This document shows positions 8,492-17,030 of a DNA stretch of 48,122 nucleotides, one piece after another. The stretch's first letter is position 1. The number at the start of each line of letters is the position of its first letter. The stretch lies in contig DMCS01000047.1 in NCBI GenBank assembly GCA_003445715.1, positions 1-48,122 on the forward strand, read 5' to 3'. Under the pieces are notes generated by a model. It did not search any database. It was given only the letters and a program-made list of their open reading frames with translations, and was not told the origin of the DNA. The stretch comes from Candidatus Mesolinea sp. GTDB taxonomy: Bacteria > Chloroflexota > Anaerolineae > Anaerolineales > Anaerolineaceae. Position numbers and translations under genes: made by a program.

Positions 8492-9340
8492 TCAGATAAC
8501 CTGCACTTGTGCTTGGAATATTTCCTGTGGGCGCGGAATGCTTTCGAGATGCCGGCGTGTGACAGACCAAGCCGCGACTTGAACCGCAAAACGTGCTGCC
8601 TCCCAGGGGTCGTTGGTTTTATATAAACGGTGAAAAAAACAAGCTGCAAAGATATCTCCTGCGCCAGTATCCTCCACTAGCTTCACTTTTGGCGCAGGGA
8701 AGCGGCGCGTATCGCCATTCCAATAGACACGAGCGCCTTGGGCATTTTCGGTGACGATTAGCAGCGAACAAACTTCCGCGAGTGCCTCTACTTCAGCTTC
8801 ATCGCCATCCAAGTCCTCGATACTTAGTACGACGGCGTCAGCAGCCTGCAGTAGTTGGTGGTTGAAAGGCCATTTACGCCTGAATACTTGCCCTGTGGCA
8901 TCTACCTGCCTCAGCCAACCTTGGGGCGTGAGGCAGAGCAGGCTTGTGGTAAATGCAGTGTAGATTTGCGGGTCTACTTCATCAGCCACGGGTCCTAAAT
9001 GTACAATGGGAACACTGCGCCATTCTTCGGGGACCATTTCTGCGCTGAGAGGTTGCGCGCGGTGAAAAAGCAGCTGCTGCCGGCCTGTTTCCGTTTGCAG
9101 GTTGCGAAAAGTCGTATTGTGTTCGGAAGGAATTATGCTTACTTGTATATCTTTGAGCGGCGTCAGATCGAGCTCTGGTGAACAGCTGGTGAGGACACCA
9201 ACCTGGTGCCCGAGTGCAGCGGCGGTCAAGCCGGCATAGCTAGCTGTGCCACCTAATCGCCAGGAATGGTCATCGATTAAGTCCTGGGTGACATGCCCTA
9301 CGATCAGATAATCGATGGGTGGTAGATTATTCGTTGACAT
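8492..9340 (-). CDS. PfkB-family carbohydrate/nucleoside kinase
   Basis: A ribokinase-fold kinase of 282 residues. The N-terminus has VGHVTQDLID and GGTASYAGLTAAALGHQVGVLT, the latter being the glycine-rich substrate region. The catalytic anion-hole motif DTGAGDIFAACFF near the C-terminus includes the base Asp. Sequence does not fix the substrate; a sugar or nucleoside is likely. The ATG at 9340 is preceded by GGAG, while a TTG at 9349 overlaps that site. It is the first gene of the operon that includes parAB, which is an unusual neighbour for a kinase. Confidence 0.85.
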   Translation of the reverse strand: MSTNNLPPIDYLIVGHVTQDLIDDHSWRLGGTASYAGLTAAALGHQVGVLTSCSPELDLTPLKDIQVSIIPSEHNTTFRNLQTETGRQQLLFHRAQPLSAEMVPEEWRSVPIVHLGPVADEVDPQIYTAFTTSLLCLTPQGWLRQVDATGQVFRRKWPFNHQLLQAADAVVLSIEDLDGDEAEVEALAEVCSLLIVTENAQGARVYWNGDTRRFPAPKVKLVEDTGAGDIFAACFFHRLYKTNDPWEAARFAVQVAAWSVTRRHLESIPRPQEIFQAQVQVI

Positions 9341-9495
9341 TGGCTCCAATAATTCCGCAATGAAGGTACCAGATTGTTTAAGTTAATAACTCCTGAAAAT
9401 TAGCCGCATTAGAAAAGGGTTACTTGGCGTTCCTTCCACTGAAGAAATTATAGCATGATAAAATTAAATGTCCTATAACTAATTGAGGTTTCTCT

Positions 9496-11229
9496 ATGGT
9501 AGACGATTTAAACACATACCAGCAAGCCCTAACTGATTTTCGACGGGCGCGTTCCAAAGCAGCGATGCAAAGGTTTTGGGCGAGCATTCAAGGAAAATCG
9601 CTCAACCTATTACCCTACGATAAAATCTCGAGCACCTTGCAGGCTATTAATCGCACGGATATTGGTCTGCAGAATGTAAAGCTCAAAGATATTATCGGAA
9701 GTGTGGGGCGCGCAGATGACTTTACCAGAGATTTCTTACCTTTGAGAGATACAGATATTCATAGATGGGCTCAGGTTAAAACAGCGATGACCAGCCCGGC
9801 TTCTGCAGGTGTGCCACCGGTCCACCTCTATAAGGTGGGTGATGCCTACTTTGTGCTGGATGGCAATCATCGCGTATCCATTGCTAAGCAGATGGGCATG
9901 GAGGAAATCGAAGCGTATGTTACCGAGTTTAAAACCCGCGTCCCCATCACATCTTCGATAACCCCGGAAGAACTCATCCTCAAATCTAAATATGTGGAAT
10001 TTCTCAATAACACTAGGCTAGACCAAATTTTGCCGAATGTTGATTTCAGCCTTAATTATGTGGAAAATTATCCGCTGCTTGAGGAGCACATTGCCGTGCA
10101 CCGTTATTATATGGGCATCGAACAGCAGCGTGAAATTAGTTATGAAGAAGCTGTCCGTGATTGGTACGAAAATGTTTATCTCCCCGTGGTAAAAACAATT
10201 GAATCTTCTGGGCTCCGCAACGAATTCAAAGATATGACAGTGACTGATCTTTACTTGTGGGTGTTGGACCAGCAAACCTTGTTACAGGAAGCACTCGGAA
10301 TCCCCATTAGCACCGAGCATGCTGCCGAATTTATGGCTTTGCACGAAGGCAAGCAAATCAAAACACCGACCAGCCGTGGAGAGCAGCACTTTGATGAGAC
10401 TGTCTTCTCGGTACAACCCGCTGAAGCGATCAATGCCTATTTGTATTCTCGCATGCAAAATGATTGCCTTTTTAGAGATATCTTGGTTGCGATTGGCGAC
10501 CACGACGAGACCTGGAACGCCTTAGAAGAAGCGATTTTGATTAACCGTTGCCCGAATGGGCATATTCGCGGCTTGCATGTGATCCACCCAGAAGATCGCA
10601 TTGATGAGGAAACCCATCACAAAATGGAGGTCCGTTTTGAGCAGCGCTTAAAAGAGGTTGGAATCGAAGGAAAACTTTTCATCGTGAAAGGGGATATCAC
10701 CAGCCGAATTTCCGAGCATAGCCTGCTTAGCGACTTGCTGGTGATGCGCTTAAACTTCCCTCCTAGCGGTGGGCTGATTGACCGGCTAACTTCAGGAATT
10801 ACCTCGATTCTGCGCAGCGCAAAACGCCCTGTGCTCATGGTGAAAGAAAAAGTGTTACCACTTGAAAAGGCGTTGATCGTATATGAGGGAAGCCCAAAGA
10901 GCAAAGAAGCCCTTTTTATCGGGGCATATTATGCTGCCCGCTGGGGGACTCAATTGGCTTTATTTACGCTTGATGATGGCTCGGAAGCAACGGCAACCGA
11001 GATAAGCTACGCCAAAACTTACCTGCGAAAGCTCAATTTGGACTTTGAATACATGATTAAGCGGGACGAACCGTTAGTCGAAGCTATTCTGGAAACTGCC
11101 GGCAATGTGACCGCAACGATGATCCTTATGGGCGGTTATAGTGGGGATTCTATTTTTGATCGTATATTCGGTTCTCACGTTGATGCGCTTTTGAAAGAAA
11201 CCCCACTGCCAATATTAATCAGCCAGTAA
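9496..11229 (+). CDS. ParB-like domain fused to two universal-stress-protein domains
   Basis: A 577-residue fusion. Residues about 85-150 hold a ParB/sulfiredoxin-like pocket, with PPVHLYKVGDAYFVLDGNHR (DGNHR at 122-126) followed by VSIAKQMG. A helical middle region (about 160-310) is unassigned. Two universal stress protein (UspA) domains follow, from about 326 (FRDILVAIGD) and about 455 (LEKALIVYEG). The last ends in an ATP-type glycine motif GGYSGDSIFDRIFGS, then PLPILIS. Function is unknown; nucleotide-dependent stress signalling is plausible. It is divergent from the parAB operon and 76 bases upstream of radC. Confidence 0.75.
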   Translation: MVDDLNTYQQALTDFRRARSKAAMQRFWASIQGKSLNLLPYDKISSTLQAINRTDIGLQNVKLKDIIGSVGRADDFTRDFLPLRDTDIHRWAQVKTAMTSPASAGVPPVHLYKVGDAYFVLDGNHRVSIAKQMGMEEIEAYVTEFKTRVPITSSITPEELILKSKYVEFLNNTRLDQILPNVDFSLNYVENYPLLEEHIAVHRYYMGIEQQREISYEEAVRDWYENVYLPVVKTIESSGLRNEFKDMTVTDLYLWVLDQQTLLQEALGIPISTEHAAEFMALHEGKQIKTPTSRGEQHFDETVFSVQPAEAINAYLYSRMQNDCLFRDILVAIGDHDETWNALEEAILINRCPNGHIRGLHVIHPEDRIDEETHHKMEVRFEQRLKEVGIEGKLFIVKGDITSRISEHSLLSDLLVMRLNFPPSGGLIDRLTSGITSILRSAKRPVLMVKEKVLPLEKALIVYEGSPKSKEALFIGAYYAARWGTQLALFTLDDGSEATATEISYAKTYLRKLNLDFEYMIKRDEPLVEAILETAGNVTATMILMGGYSGDSIFDRIFGSHVDALLKETPLPILISQ

Positions 11230-11305
11230 GAGCAAATTCACGCCAATGGGCATCTGGATGAGATTTTCTACCCGCTTTTTGACAGGAGCAGGGTAAAATT
11301 GAGTA

Positions 11306-12010
11306 ATGAATCAAAAATCCAGTCATCTGCGCATCTCCGACTTGCGCGAAGAAAATCGACCGCGAGAGCGGCTGATTAGTGAAGGTGCCCAAGCGCTGAG
11401 CGACGGCGAGCTTTTAGCAGTCTTATTGGGCAGTGGTGTAAGCGGTAAGAATGCCATCGATTTGGGCAATCAAATCCTCAAAGAATTGGGTGGATTTACT
11501 GGGATTCATAGAGCCGATGTCGCTAATATTCAGAAGATACCCGGAGTGGGGCTCGCTAAAGCTGCGCGCATCAAAGCTGCGGTAGAGCTTGGCAACCGCT
11601 TAGCAAAGGACAATCCAGAAGAACAACTTATCATCCGCAGCCCAGAAGATGTGGTCAAGCTGGTTGGGCTGGAGCTGCGCGGTAAAGAGCAAGAAGAATT
11701 ATGGGTGCTGTGGCTCAATGTGCGCAATCATGTGCTTGGCATCGATCGGCTGTATCGCGGTTCACAGGATACTTCCACTGTGCGTATAGGTGAGGTTTTT
11801 GCCCGTGCTATCCGCAACAGTGCCTATGCTATCATCGTGGTGCACAATCATCCTTCAGGAGATAGCAGTGAGAGCCCAGAAGACGTCAACCTTACACGCG
11901 CTGTTGTGGAGGCAGGTAAGCTGCTCGATGTACACCTCCTCGACCACATTATCATTGGTCAAAAGGATTACACCTCAATTAAAAAGAACCACCCAAGCTT
12001 ATGGGCTTGA
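11306..12010 (+). CDS. radC: RadC (DUF2466) JAB-domain protein
   Basis: A 234-residue protein with an N-terminal helix-hairpin-helix region (GVGLAKAARIKAAVELGNRL) and a C-terminal JAB/MPN metalloprotease-like domain. The metal motif is HNHPSGDSSESPEDVNLT, with upstream Glu in the GEVFARAI strand. A role in DNA repair was proposed historically but is not well supported. A strong bidirectional hairpin terminator follows. Confidence 0.92.
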   Translation: MNQKSSHLRISDLREENRPRERLISEGAQALSDGELLAVLLGSGVSGKNAIDLGNQILKELGGFTGIHRADVANIQKIPGVGLAKAARIKAAVELGNRLAKDNPEEQLIIRSPEDVVKLVGLELRGKEQEELWVLWLNVRNHVLGIDRLYRGSQDTSTVRIGEVFARAIRNSAYAIIVVHNHPSGDSSESPEDVNLTRAVVEAGKLLDVHLLDHIIIGQKDYTSIKKNHPSLWA

Positions 12011-12037
12011 GATTAAACCTTCTTTTCAACAAACAAT

Positions 12038-12077
12038 AAAAAAGCCAGTGCGAACAGCGGAGCACTGGCTTTTTTTC
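12038..12077. terminator. bidirectional intrinsic terminator between radC and degV
   Basis: Arms AAAGCCAGTGC (12041-12051) and GCACTGGCTTT (12062-12072) pair perfectly over 11 bases around a 10-base loop, with A residues before and a T run after. It can end radC transcription on the plus strand and degV transcription on the minus strand. Confidence 0.93.
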
Positions 12078-12079
12078 GC

Positions 12080-12925
12080 TTAGTTAGGTTTTACAAAGCA
12101 GCTCGTGGAGATGACACCTGGACCGGCATGCACCACAATAGCTGGTGGGCAGGTGTAGATAGGGATGTCTGGAAGGTCTAGTTTGTCCTGCAGCTCGGCA
12201 GCCAGCAGTTTGGCTTGGGATTCTGCACCCCCTTGACTGATGGTTAGATGTGCGTCAGGGTTACCTTTACAGATTTCAATATCCATTTCCACAATATTCG
12301 CAAGCGCCTGGCGTGCGGTACGCACTTTATCAAAAGGTTCAATTTGGCCATCAACGAAGGTAAGGATTGGCTTGATCTGCAGCATGCTACCAATCAAGCG
12401 GGACGCCCCGCCGATTCTGCCGCCTTTATAAAGATACTCTAAGGTATCCACCATAAAGTAAACCCGCTCGCGTGCTGTCATCGACTCTAAGTTTTGCAGT
12501 AAGGAATGGATATCCATACCCTCATCGGCCCAATGTTTAGCCTGCAGTACCATAGAGCCCAATCCGCCGGCAATACTTTTTGTGTCAATAATGTGAATAT
12601 CGTCTGAATGAAATTCTTCGGCTGCCACACTGGCGCTGCGGAAAGTCCCGCTCAATTTTTGGGATGGCGCGATGACTAAGGCAGTATCCCCCGCTGAGAG
12701 GATGCTTTCATAGATGGGCGCGTAGAGCGTTGGGGGTGGGGCGGCGGTTTTTGGTAGCTCTTTGGAGGATAAGAGCTTTTCCATGAAGGTTTGCGTATCT
12801 AACTCATAGTCATCGTGGTAAGTTATCTCGCCAAAGATAATAATTTGTGGGAGCACGTGAATGCCTTGGGCTTTTAGCGTATCGGCAGGGATACCGCAAG
12901 TTGTATCGGCGATAATTTGGATCAT
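12080..12925 (-). CDS. DegV family fatty-acid-binding protein
   Basis: DegV-family proteins bind fatty acids, in Firmicutes feeding the fatty acid kinase FakA as FakB. The 281-residue product has the N-terminal IIADTTCGIPADTL, then APSQKLSGTFRSA with the binding-site Ser, and IDTKSIAGGLG, plus VDTLEYLYKGGRIG. AGGAG lies five bases upstream of the ATG. A possible -10 TATAAT lies at 12977-12982 on the minus strand, and a short inverted repeat GTTCGT/ACGAAAC spans 12957-12975; its role is unclear. No FakA-like gene is seen nearby. Confidence 0.9.
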   Translation of the reverse strand: MIQIIADTTCGIPADTLKAQGIHVLPQIIIFGEITYHDDYELDTQTFMEKLLSSKELPKTAAPPPTLYAPIYESILSAGDTALVIAPSQKLSGTFRSASVAAEEFHSDDIHIIDTKSIAGGLGSMVLQAKHWADEGMDIHSLLQNLESMTARERVYFMVDTLEYLYKGGRIGGASRLIGSMLQIKPILTFVDGQIEPFDKVRTARQALANIVEMDIEICKGNPDAHLTISQGGAESQAKLLAAELQDKLDLPDIPIYTCPPAIVVHAGPGVISTSCFVKPN

Positions 12926-13050
12926 AACGCTCCTTCGTCAAGATAAAATGACTCGCGTTCGTTATAAAACGAAACGATTATATAAATTAACACAAAAACT
13001 TGCTCAATGATATCAGTAAATATGCCGAAGTTTGCGCATTAATTCAAAAA

Positions 13051-13638
13051 CTAAGCGAGCGCTTTTCCGCAATTCGGGCAGGTATTTTCCTGATTACCTA
13101 GAATAAAGCCGCAACTTGGGCAGGTTGTAGGTTGAGATTCTCCCAGGGGTGCCCCACAAGCCAAGCAGCTCGGCGCTCCCACAGGGTTTGCCGTCAGGCA
13201 GTAAGGACAAACAAGCCGTTTGAAGCGTTCCGATAGGGCGTACCCAGTGCCATGCTGCTGGGCAAATTCCTCAATTGCCTGCAGGACGTTCTCTTGCAGC
13301 TGCAGGGATTCAAGGTCTTGTGCCAAGTCATCGATACGATCGAGCAGGTTCCAAGGATTTTTAAGAGCACCCAAGGCAGTAACTCCCAGGCTGGCAGCAA
13401 CGCCAAACCAAGCTTGCTTGCTGAGCTGCACACTCACACCGTCGGGTACCTTTTCTAAGATGACGGTTAATGCTGTTGGTCCGCCGGCAAGAATTTTCTC
13501 GCGGGTGGCAATTTGCACGGCTAAGTGCTTTCCATCACCGATGCGTTGTACCTGATAATTTCCGCGGTTAAAGTTTGCAACCAGCATGTCTGCCAACGCA
13601 TTAGGGTTGAACTCTCCGTGGTATATCTTTGTTGTCAT
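13051..13638 (-). CDS. hypothetical protein with C-terminal double zinc ribbon
   Basis: A 195-residue protein I do not recognise as a named family. Residues 1-75 form a possible small alpha/beta domain, and residues 75-130 include a hydrophobic stretch and a helical segment rich in Leu and Gln. The end carries two zinc ribbons: CPYC with CLAC, and CPSC with CPNC. Such ribbons usually serve protein or nucleic-acid contacts. It is transcribed divergently from the SH3 protein gene. Confidence 0.7.
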   Translation of the reverse strand: MTTKIYHGEFNPNALADMLVANFNRGNYQVQRIGDGKHLAVQIATREKILAGGPTALTVILEKVPDGVSVQLSKQAWFGVAASLGVTALGALKNPWNLLDRIDDLAQDLESLQLQENVLQAIEEFAQQHGTGYALSERFKRLVCPYCLTANPVGAPSCLACGAPLGESQPTTCPSCGFILGNQENTCPNCGKALA

Positions 13639-13701
13639 CGCCGTATCTGCCTTTATGTAGTTCGATTATAATCGGGTTAATACTTAGGAAGGAAAGATTA
13701 T

Positions 13702-14334
13702 ATGCGGTTTAGAAAGACACCTTGGATCATATTGCTCACAGCACTGCTGGTGATGGCGGGGGTCTTAGGCTTGAGCGTCTTGAGAACACCTCAGAGAACC
13801 GTGTATGCACAGTTTCCGACAGTTTCGATGTCAACGGTGACCAGTTCTCCGCGAGGACCTTATATTCGTGTTTTAGTCACCTCAACAGAGTATGATCCAA
13901 TCAATGTGCGCTCAGGACCCAACTCAACCTATAAGCGGGTAGGAGCCCTGCTCCCAGGGCAGGAAGCCCCTGCCTTAGGTTACTATGGCGATTATATTCA
14001 AATTGAGTACCCCGGTGGACCAGGTGGAAAGGGCTGGGTATTTGCCAGTGTTGTGGATGTCATTGGCGGTCCAATCCCTCTTTTGGAACCACCACCAACA
14101 GAAACGCCAGCGGCAACTAATACCATTGATCCTACCTTAGCAGCACAGTTTATCATCACGGTGCAACCCACACGCTTGCCTACATATACAGAGCCACCAC
14201 CATTGAATATTCCCACTTTTCAAACCGATTTGGGTACCACCGCGCCAGGTGGGTTACCTGTTGGCTTGGTTATTGTGGTTTTGGCAGGTTTGGGTGTGTT
14301 CCTGACGCTCATTGCAATCTTACGCCGTGGGTAA
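13702..14334 (+). CDS. SH3-domain protein with N- and C-terminal membrane segments
   Basis: A 210-residue envelope protein. A signal or anchor segment lies at about residues 8-26. A bacterial SH3-like domain covers about 50-118, with INVRSGPNSTYKRVGALLPG and GWVFASVVDV. A Pro/Thr-rich linker follows, and a C-terminal membrane segment (about 186-205) ends in RRG. SH3 domains of this type often bind peptidoglycan, so a cell-wall role is likely. A TATAAT at 13667-13672 and AGGAAGGA upstream of the ATG support the start. Confidence 0.8.
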   Translation: MRFRKTPWIILLTALLVMAGVLGLSVLRTPQRTVYAQFPTVSMSTVTSSPRGPYIRVLVTSTEYDPINVRSGPNSTYKRVGALLPGQEAPALGYYGDYIQIEYPGGPGGKGWVFASVVDVIGGPIPLLEPPPTETPAATNTIDPTLAAQFIITVQPTRLPTYTEPPPLNIPTFQTDLGTTAPGGLPVGLVIVVLAGLGVFLTLIAILRRG

Positions 14335-14342
14335 ATAGGTCT

Positions 14343-14780
14343 ATGGAATTTAAAACGGTTGCCACGAACCGCAAAGCGCGCTTTGAATATCAGCTTTTGG
14401 ATACATATGAGGCTGGCTTGGTGCTGAAAGGCACAGAGATCAAGTCGGTGCGTAAAGGGCAGATCAGCCTCCAAGAAGCTTATGTGCGCACGGACGGCAA
14501 ACAAGCCTGGCTGGTGGGCGCGCATATCGCGCCTTATGAAAACGCGAGTGCCTTCCAGCATGACCCGGATCGTGAGAAAAAACTGCTCCTCAATAAACGC
14601 GAAATTCGCGAACTCTACGATGCAGTGCGAATCAAGGGCTTGACGATTATTCCCGTCCGTGTTTACCTCAAAGGCGGGCACGCGAAAGTAGAAATTGCTA
14701 TTGCCAAAGGGAAAAAGAAATATGATAAACGCGAAGCAATCAAAAAACGCGATTTTGAGCGAGAAGAGAGCCGTAATTGA
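14343..14780 (+). CDS. smpB: SsrA-binding protein SmpB
   Basis: SmpB binds tmRNA and takes it to stalled ribosomes for trans-translation. The 145-residue product has the full family pattern: VATNRKARFEYQLLDTYEAG, LKGTEIKSVRKGQISLQEAY, GAHIAPYENAS and the C-terminal basic tail GKKKYDKREAIKKRDFERE that acts in the decoding site. It starts eight bases after the SH3 gene. No ssrA (tmRNA) gene is visible in this window. Confidence 0.97.
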   Translation: MEFKTVATNRKARFEYQLLDTYEAGLVLKGTEIKSVRKGQISLQEAYVRTDGKQAWLVGAHIAPYENASAFQHDPDREKKLLLNKREIRELYDAVRIKGLTIIPVRVYLKGGHAKVEIAIAKGKKKYDKREAIKKRDFEREESRN

Positions 14781-14882
14781 GTGTTAATTGAGGACCATGT
14801 AGTATTCACCACGAGCTGTCTTTAGGTGTAGCAACCTGATACATTTTCGAAGGTAATGAGACTAAAAAGGTAAAATTTGCCC

Positions 14883-15968
14883 ATGAAGTTCGAACAAAAG
14901 GTCAATCGTCGTGATTTTCTCAAGATAAGCGGAGTGATGCTGGGCGGATTACTCCTTCCGAGACCTAAAAGGTCACTTGCGAACCTGTTTCAACAGGCGG
15001 AATATCCACAAGGTGTAAGCTTAGGTCGTATTTGTGCTGGCGAGGAAGGCGCTTGGTTTCCCTTGAAGACCGAACCCAACGTCAATGCTCCCGATAGTAA
15101 GATCGTATGGCGCGATGAGGTGGTTATTTGGAAGCGGGAAGTGGTTGCTAACCAGCTGGATTACAACATTTATAACCAACGCTGGGTGGAGACCCCGGAT
15201 GGATATCTCCATGTCTCTATGGTGCAGCCGGTCAAGAACCTGCCCAACCAGCCGCTGACAAGTTTGCCGATCAATCCGGATGGATCCAAAGGCATGTGGG
15301 TGGAGATTACCGTGCCCGTTGTCGATATCAAACCCACGCGGTTTCCCGCGGCTTCCTATTGGATTCGTGAGGTGAATAAGCCGCGTATCTATTACAGCCA
15401 AGTCTTTTGGGCTTATGACGTGCGCCAGGAAAATGGAGCCTGGGAATATTTGCTCATGGAAAAGTGGGGGGCTGAACCGGATTCTTACTGGGTAGATGCT
15501 ACTGCTTGCCGCCAAATCATGCCGGAAGAAGTTACGCCGATTAGCCCTGATGTGGGAGATAAACTTATCAAGGTTAATATGACCTATCAGACCCTCTCCG
15601 CCTTTGAGGGCAGCAGGGAGGTCTATTTTTGCGAGGTCTCAACTGGCGGACCTGATGGTACACCTTTGGGTAATTTCCCGATTTGGCGCAAGATGATCTC
15701 GACGCACATGAGCGCCGGCGGGATGGTCGCTTATGATACTCCTGGCATTGGCTGGACCACGCTCTTTCATGGCGAGGGCGCTGCGATTCACGCTGCATTC
15801 TGGCATAATAATTTTGGCACAGCGCTTTCCCATGGCTGTATTAACTGCCGGCCGGAAGATGCCAAGTGGATCTGGCGATGGTCTAACCCGCAAGTGGGCT
15901 ACTTCCCCGGCGAATTGACGTCCACTGATGGCGGGGCAAGCTCAACCCGAGTGGAAGTTTCCTATTGA
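14883..15968 (+). CDS. exported L,D-transpeptidase (YkuD domain)
   Basis: L,D-transpeptidases form 3-3 peptidoglycan cross-links or attach proteins to the wall. The 361-residue protein has a Tat-type signal (NRRDFLKISG) at the N-terminus, so it is probably exported folded. An SH3-like region may lie at about residues 45-100. The YkuD active site near the C-terminus is ALSHGCINCR, containing the catalytic Cys and upstream His. I prefer the ATG at 14883 to the TTG at 14877. Confidence 0.9.
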   Translation: MKFEQKVNRRDFLKISGVMLGGLLLPRPKRSLANLFQQAEYPQGVSLGRICAGEEGAWFPLKTEPNVNAPDSKIVWRDEVVIWKREVVANQLDYNIYNQRWVETPDGYLHVSMVQPVKNLPNQPLTSLPINPDGSKGMWVEITVPVVDIKPTRFPAASYWIREVNKPRIYYSQVFWAYDVRQENGAWEYLLMEKWGAEPDSYWVDATACRQIMPEEVTPISPDVGDKLIKVNMTYQTLSAFEGSREVYFCEVSTGGPDGTPLGNFPIWRKMISTHMSAGGMVAYDTPGIGWTTLFHGEGAAIHAAFWHNNFGTALSHGCINCRPEDAKWIWRWSNPQVGYFPGELTSTDGGASSTRVEVSY

Positions 15969-16019
15969 CGAAAAGCTTTGGTAAATTGAAAGTTTGGAGC
16001 CGGCTGGGAGCGCTAAAAG

Positions 16020-17030
16020 ATGTTGCAGGTAGTTATTTATACAGCAGCTGGCTTACAGGCAGAAACTGATCGCATGCAGGCGACTCTTGCCGGTCTTGTG
16101 CAGAAATATCCTTATAGGCTTAATATTGTGGATATCAGTGACAATGCGTTCCTAGCAACTGCTTATCAGGGTAAGCTGCCCTGCTTAGAGGTGGGGACGA
16201 TTACGTTTAGCCGCCAGGTTGGTTCTGGTACGCTTGACGATGCATTGGCAAAAACCCAAATGCGCGATCTAGAAAGCAAATCCTCTAAAAATAATCGTAA
16301 ATTGCGCATAGCAAACGAACAGCCAAAGTTTAGCCCCTGGAATCGATTTTCGCTCTGGCTTAGCAAATATTATCTTTACGTTATTATAGGATTTTTGATT
16401 TTCGTTGTCGGATTAGCCTTCCTTGCGCCGGTGCTGATGGAATGGGGTTTGCCTGATGCGGCTCAAAACTTGTATACGATTTACCATCCATTTTGCCATC
16501 AACTCGCTTTTCGCTCGTTATTCCTTTTCGGTCAGCAACCCTTTTACCCGCGTGAATTAGCCGGGGTGGAAGGGATGGTATCTTATAGTCAAGCCAGTGG
16601 TTTGAACGAAAGCGATATGGCCGCTGCTTCAACTTTTCTGGGCAACCCAGAGATGGGCTATAAAGTGGCACTCTGCCAGCGGGATATTGCGATTCAATCG
16701 TCCCTGTTGATTTTTACGCTGGTCTTTGCGCTCGCTCAGCAAAAGATCAAACCTATCCCGATTTATATTTGGTTTATTTTCGGTCTCTTACCGATTGCAC
16801 TAGACGGCTGTACGCAACTCCTTAGCCAGCTCGGTTTGCAAGGTCTGGCATGGCTGACACCGCACGAGAGCGCTCCTTGGCAGCGCTTTCTTACCGGTGC
16901 GCTATTTGGCTTCTTATCAGCCTGGTTTATTCTTCCAATTCTGCGCGAGAGCATGCTGGAGACTCGCTTTGCACTGGAGAAGAAAGCTGTTCTTGCGCAG
17001 CAAAGCAAGGAGATCGAAGGGCTTGCATGA
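16020..17030 (+). CDS. DUF2085 membrane protein with N-terminal thioredoxin-like segment
   Basis: A 336-residue protein. Residues 1-80 resemble a glutaredoxin/DUF836-like fold (MLQVVIYTAAGLQ, GKLPCLEVG), lacking a CxxC site. After a basic linker, a membrane segment (about 115-140) leads into DUF2085: YHPFCHQLAFRSLFLFG, GYKVALCQRDIAIQSSLL, and PIALDGCTQLL, with conserved Cys and His that could bind metal. Function is unknown. Its TGA overlaps the pgeF ATG (ATGA), so the two are translationally coupled. Confidence 0.75.
   Translation: MLQVVIYTAAGLQAETDRMQATLAGLVQKYPYRLNIVDISDNAFLATAYQGKLPCLEVGTITFSRQVGSGTLDDALAKTQMRDLESKSSKNNRKLRIANEQPKFSPWNRFSLWLSKYYLYVIIGFLIFVVGLAFLAPVLMEWGLPDAAQNLYTIYHPFCHQLAFRSLFLFGQQPFYPRELAGVEGMVSYSQASGLNESDMAAASTFLGNPEMGYKVALCQRDIAIQSSLLIFTLVFALAQQKIKPIPIYIWFIFGLLPIALDGCTQLLSQLGLQGLAWLTPHESAPWQRFLTGALFGFLSAWFILPILRESMLETRFALEKKAVLAQQSKEIEGLA

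Noticed and set aside
14781..14882. tmRNA (ssrA) next to smpB
   Set aside because: The gap of about 100 bases is too short and lacks a tRNA-like acceptor end.
16850..17026. Upstream extension of pgeF
   Set aside because: It overlaps the DUF2085 coding region and lacks family similarity; the ATGA at 17027 fits.
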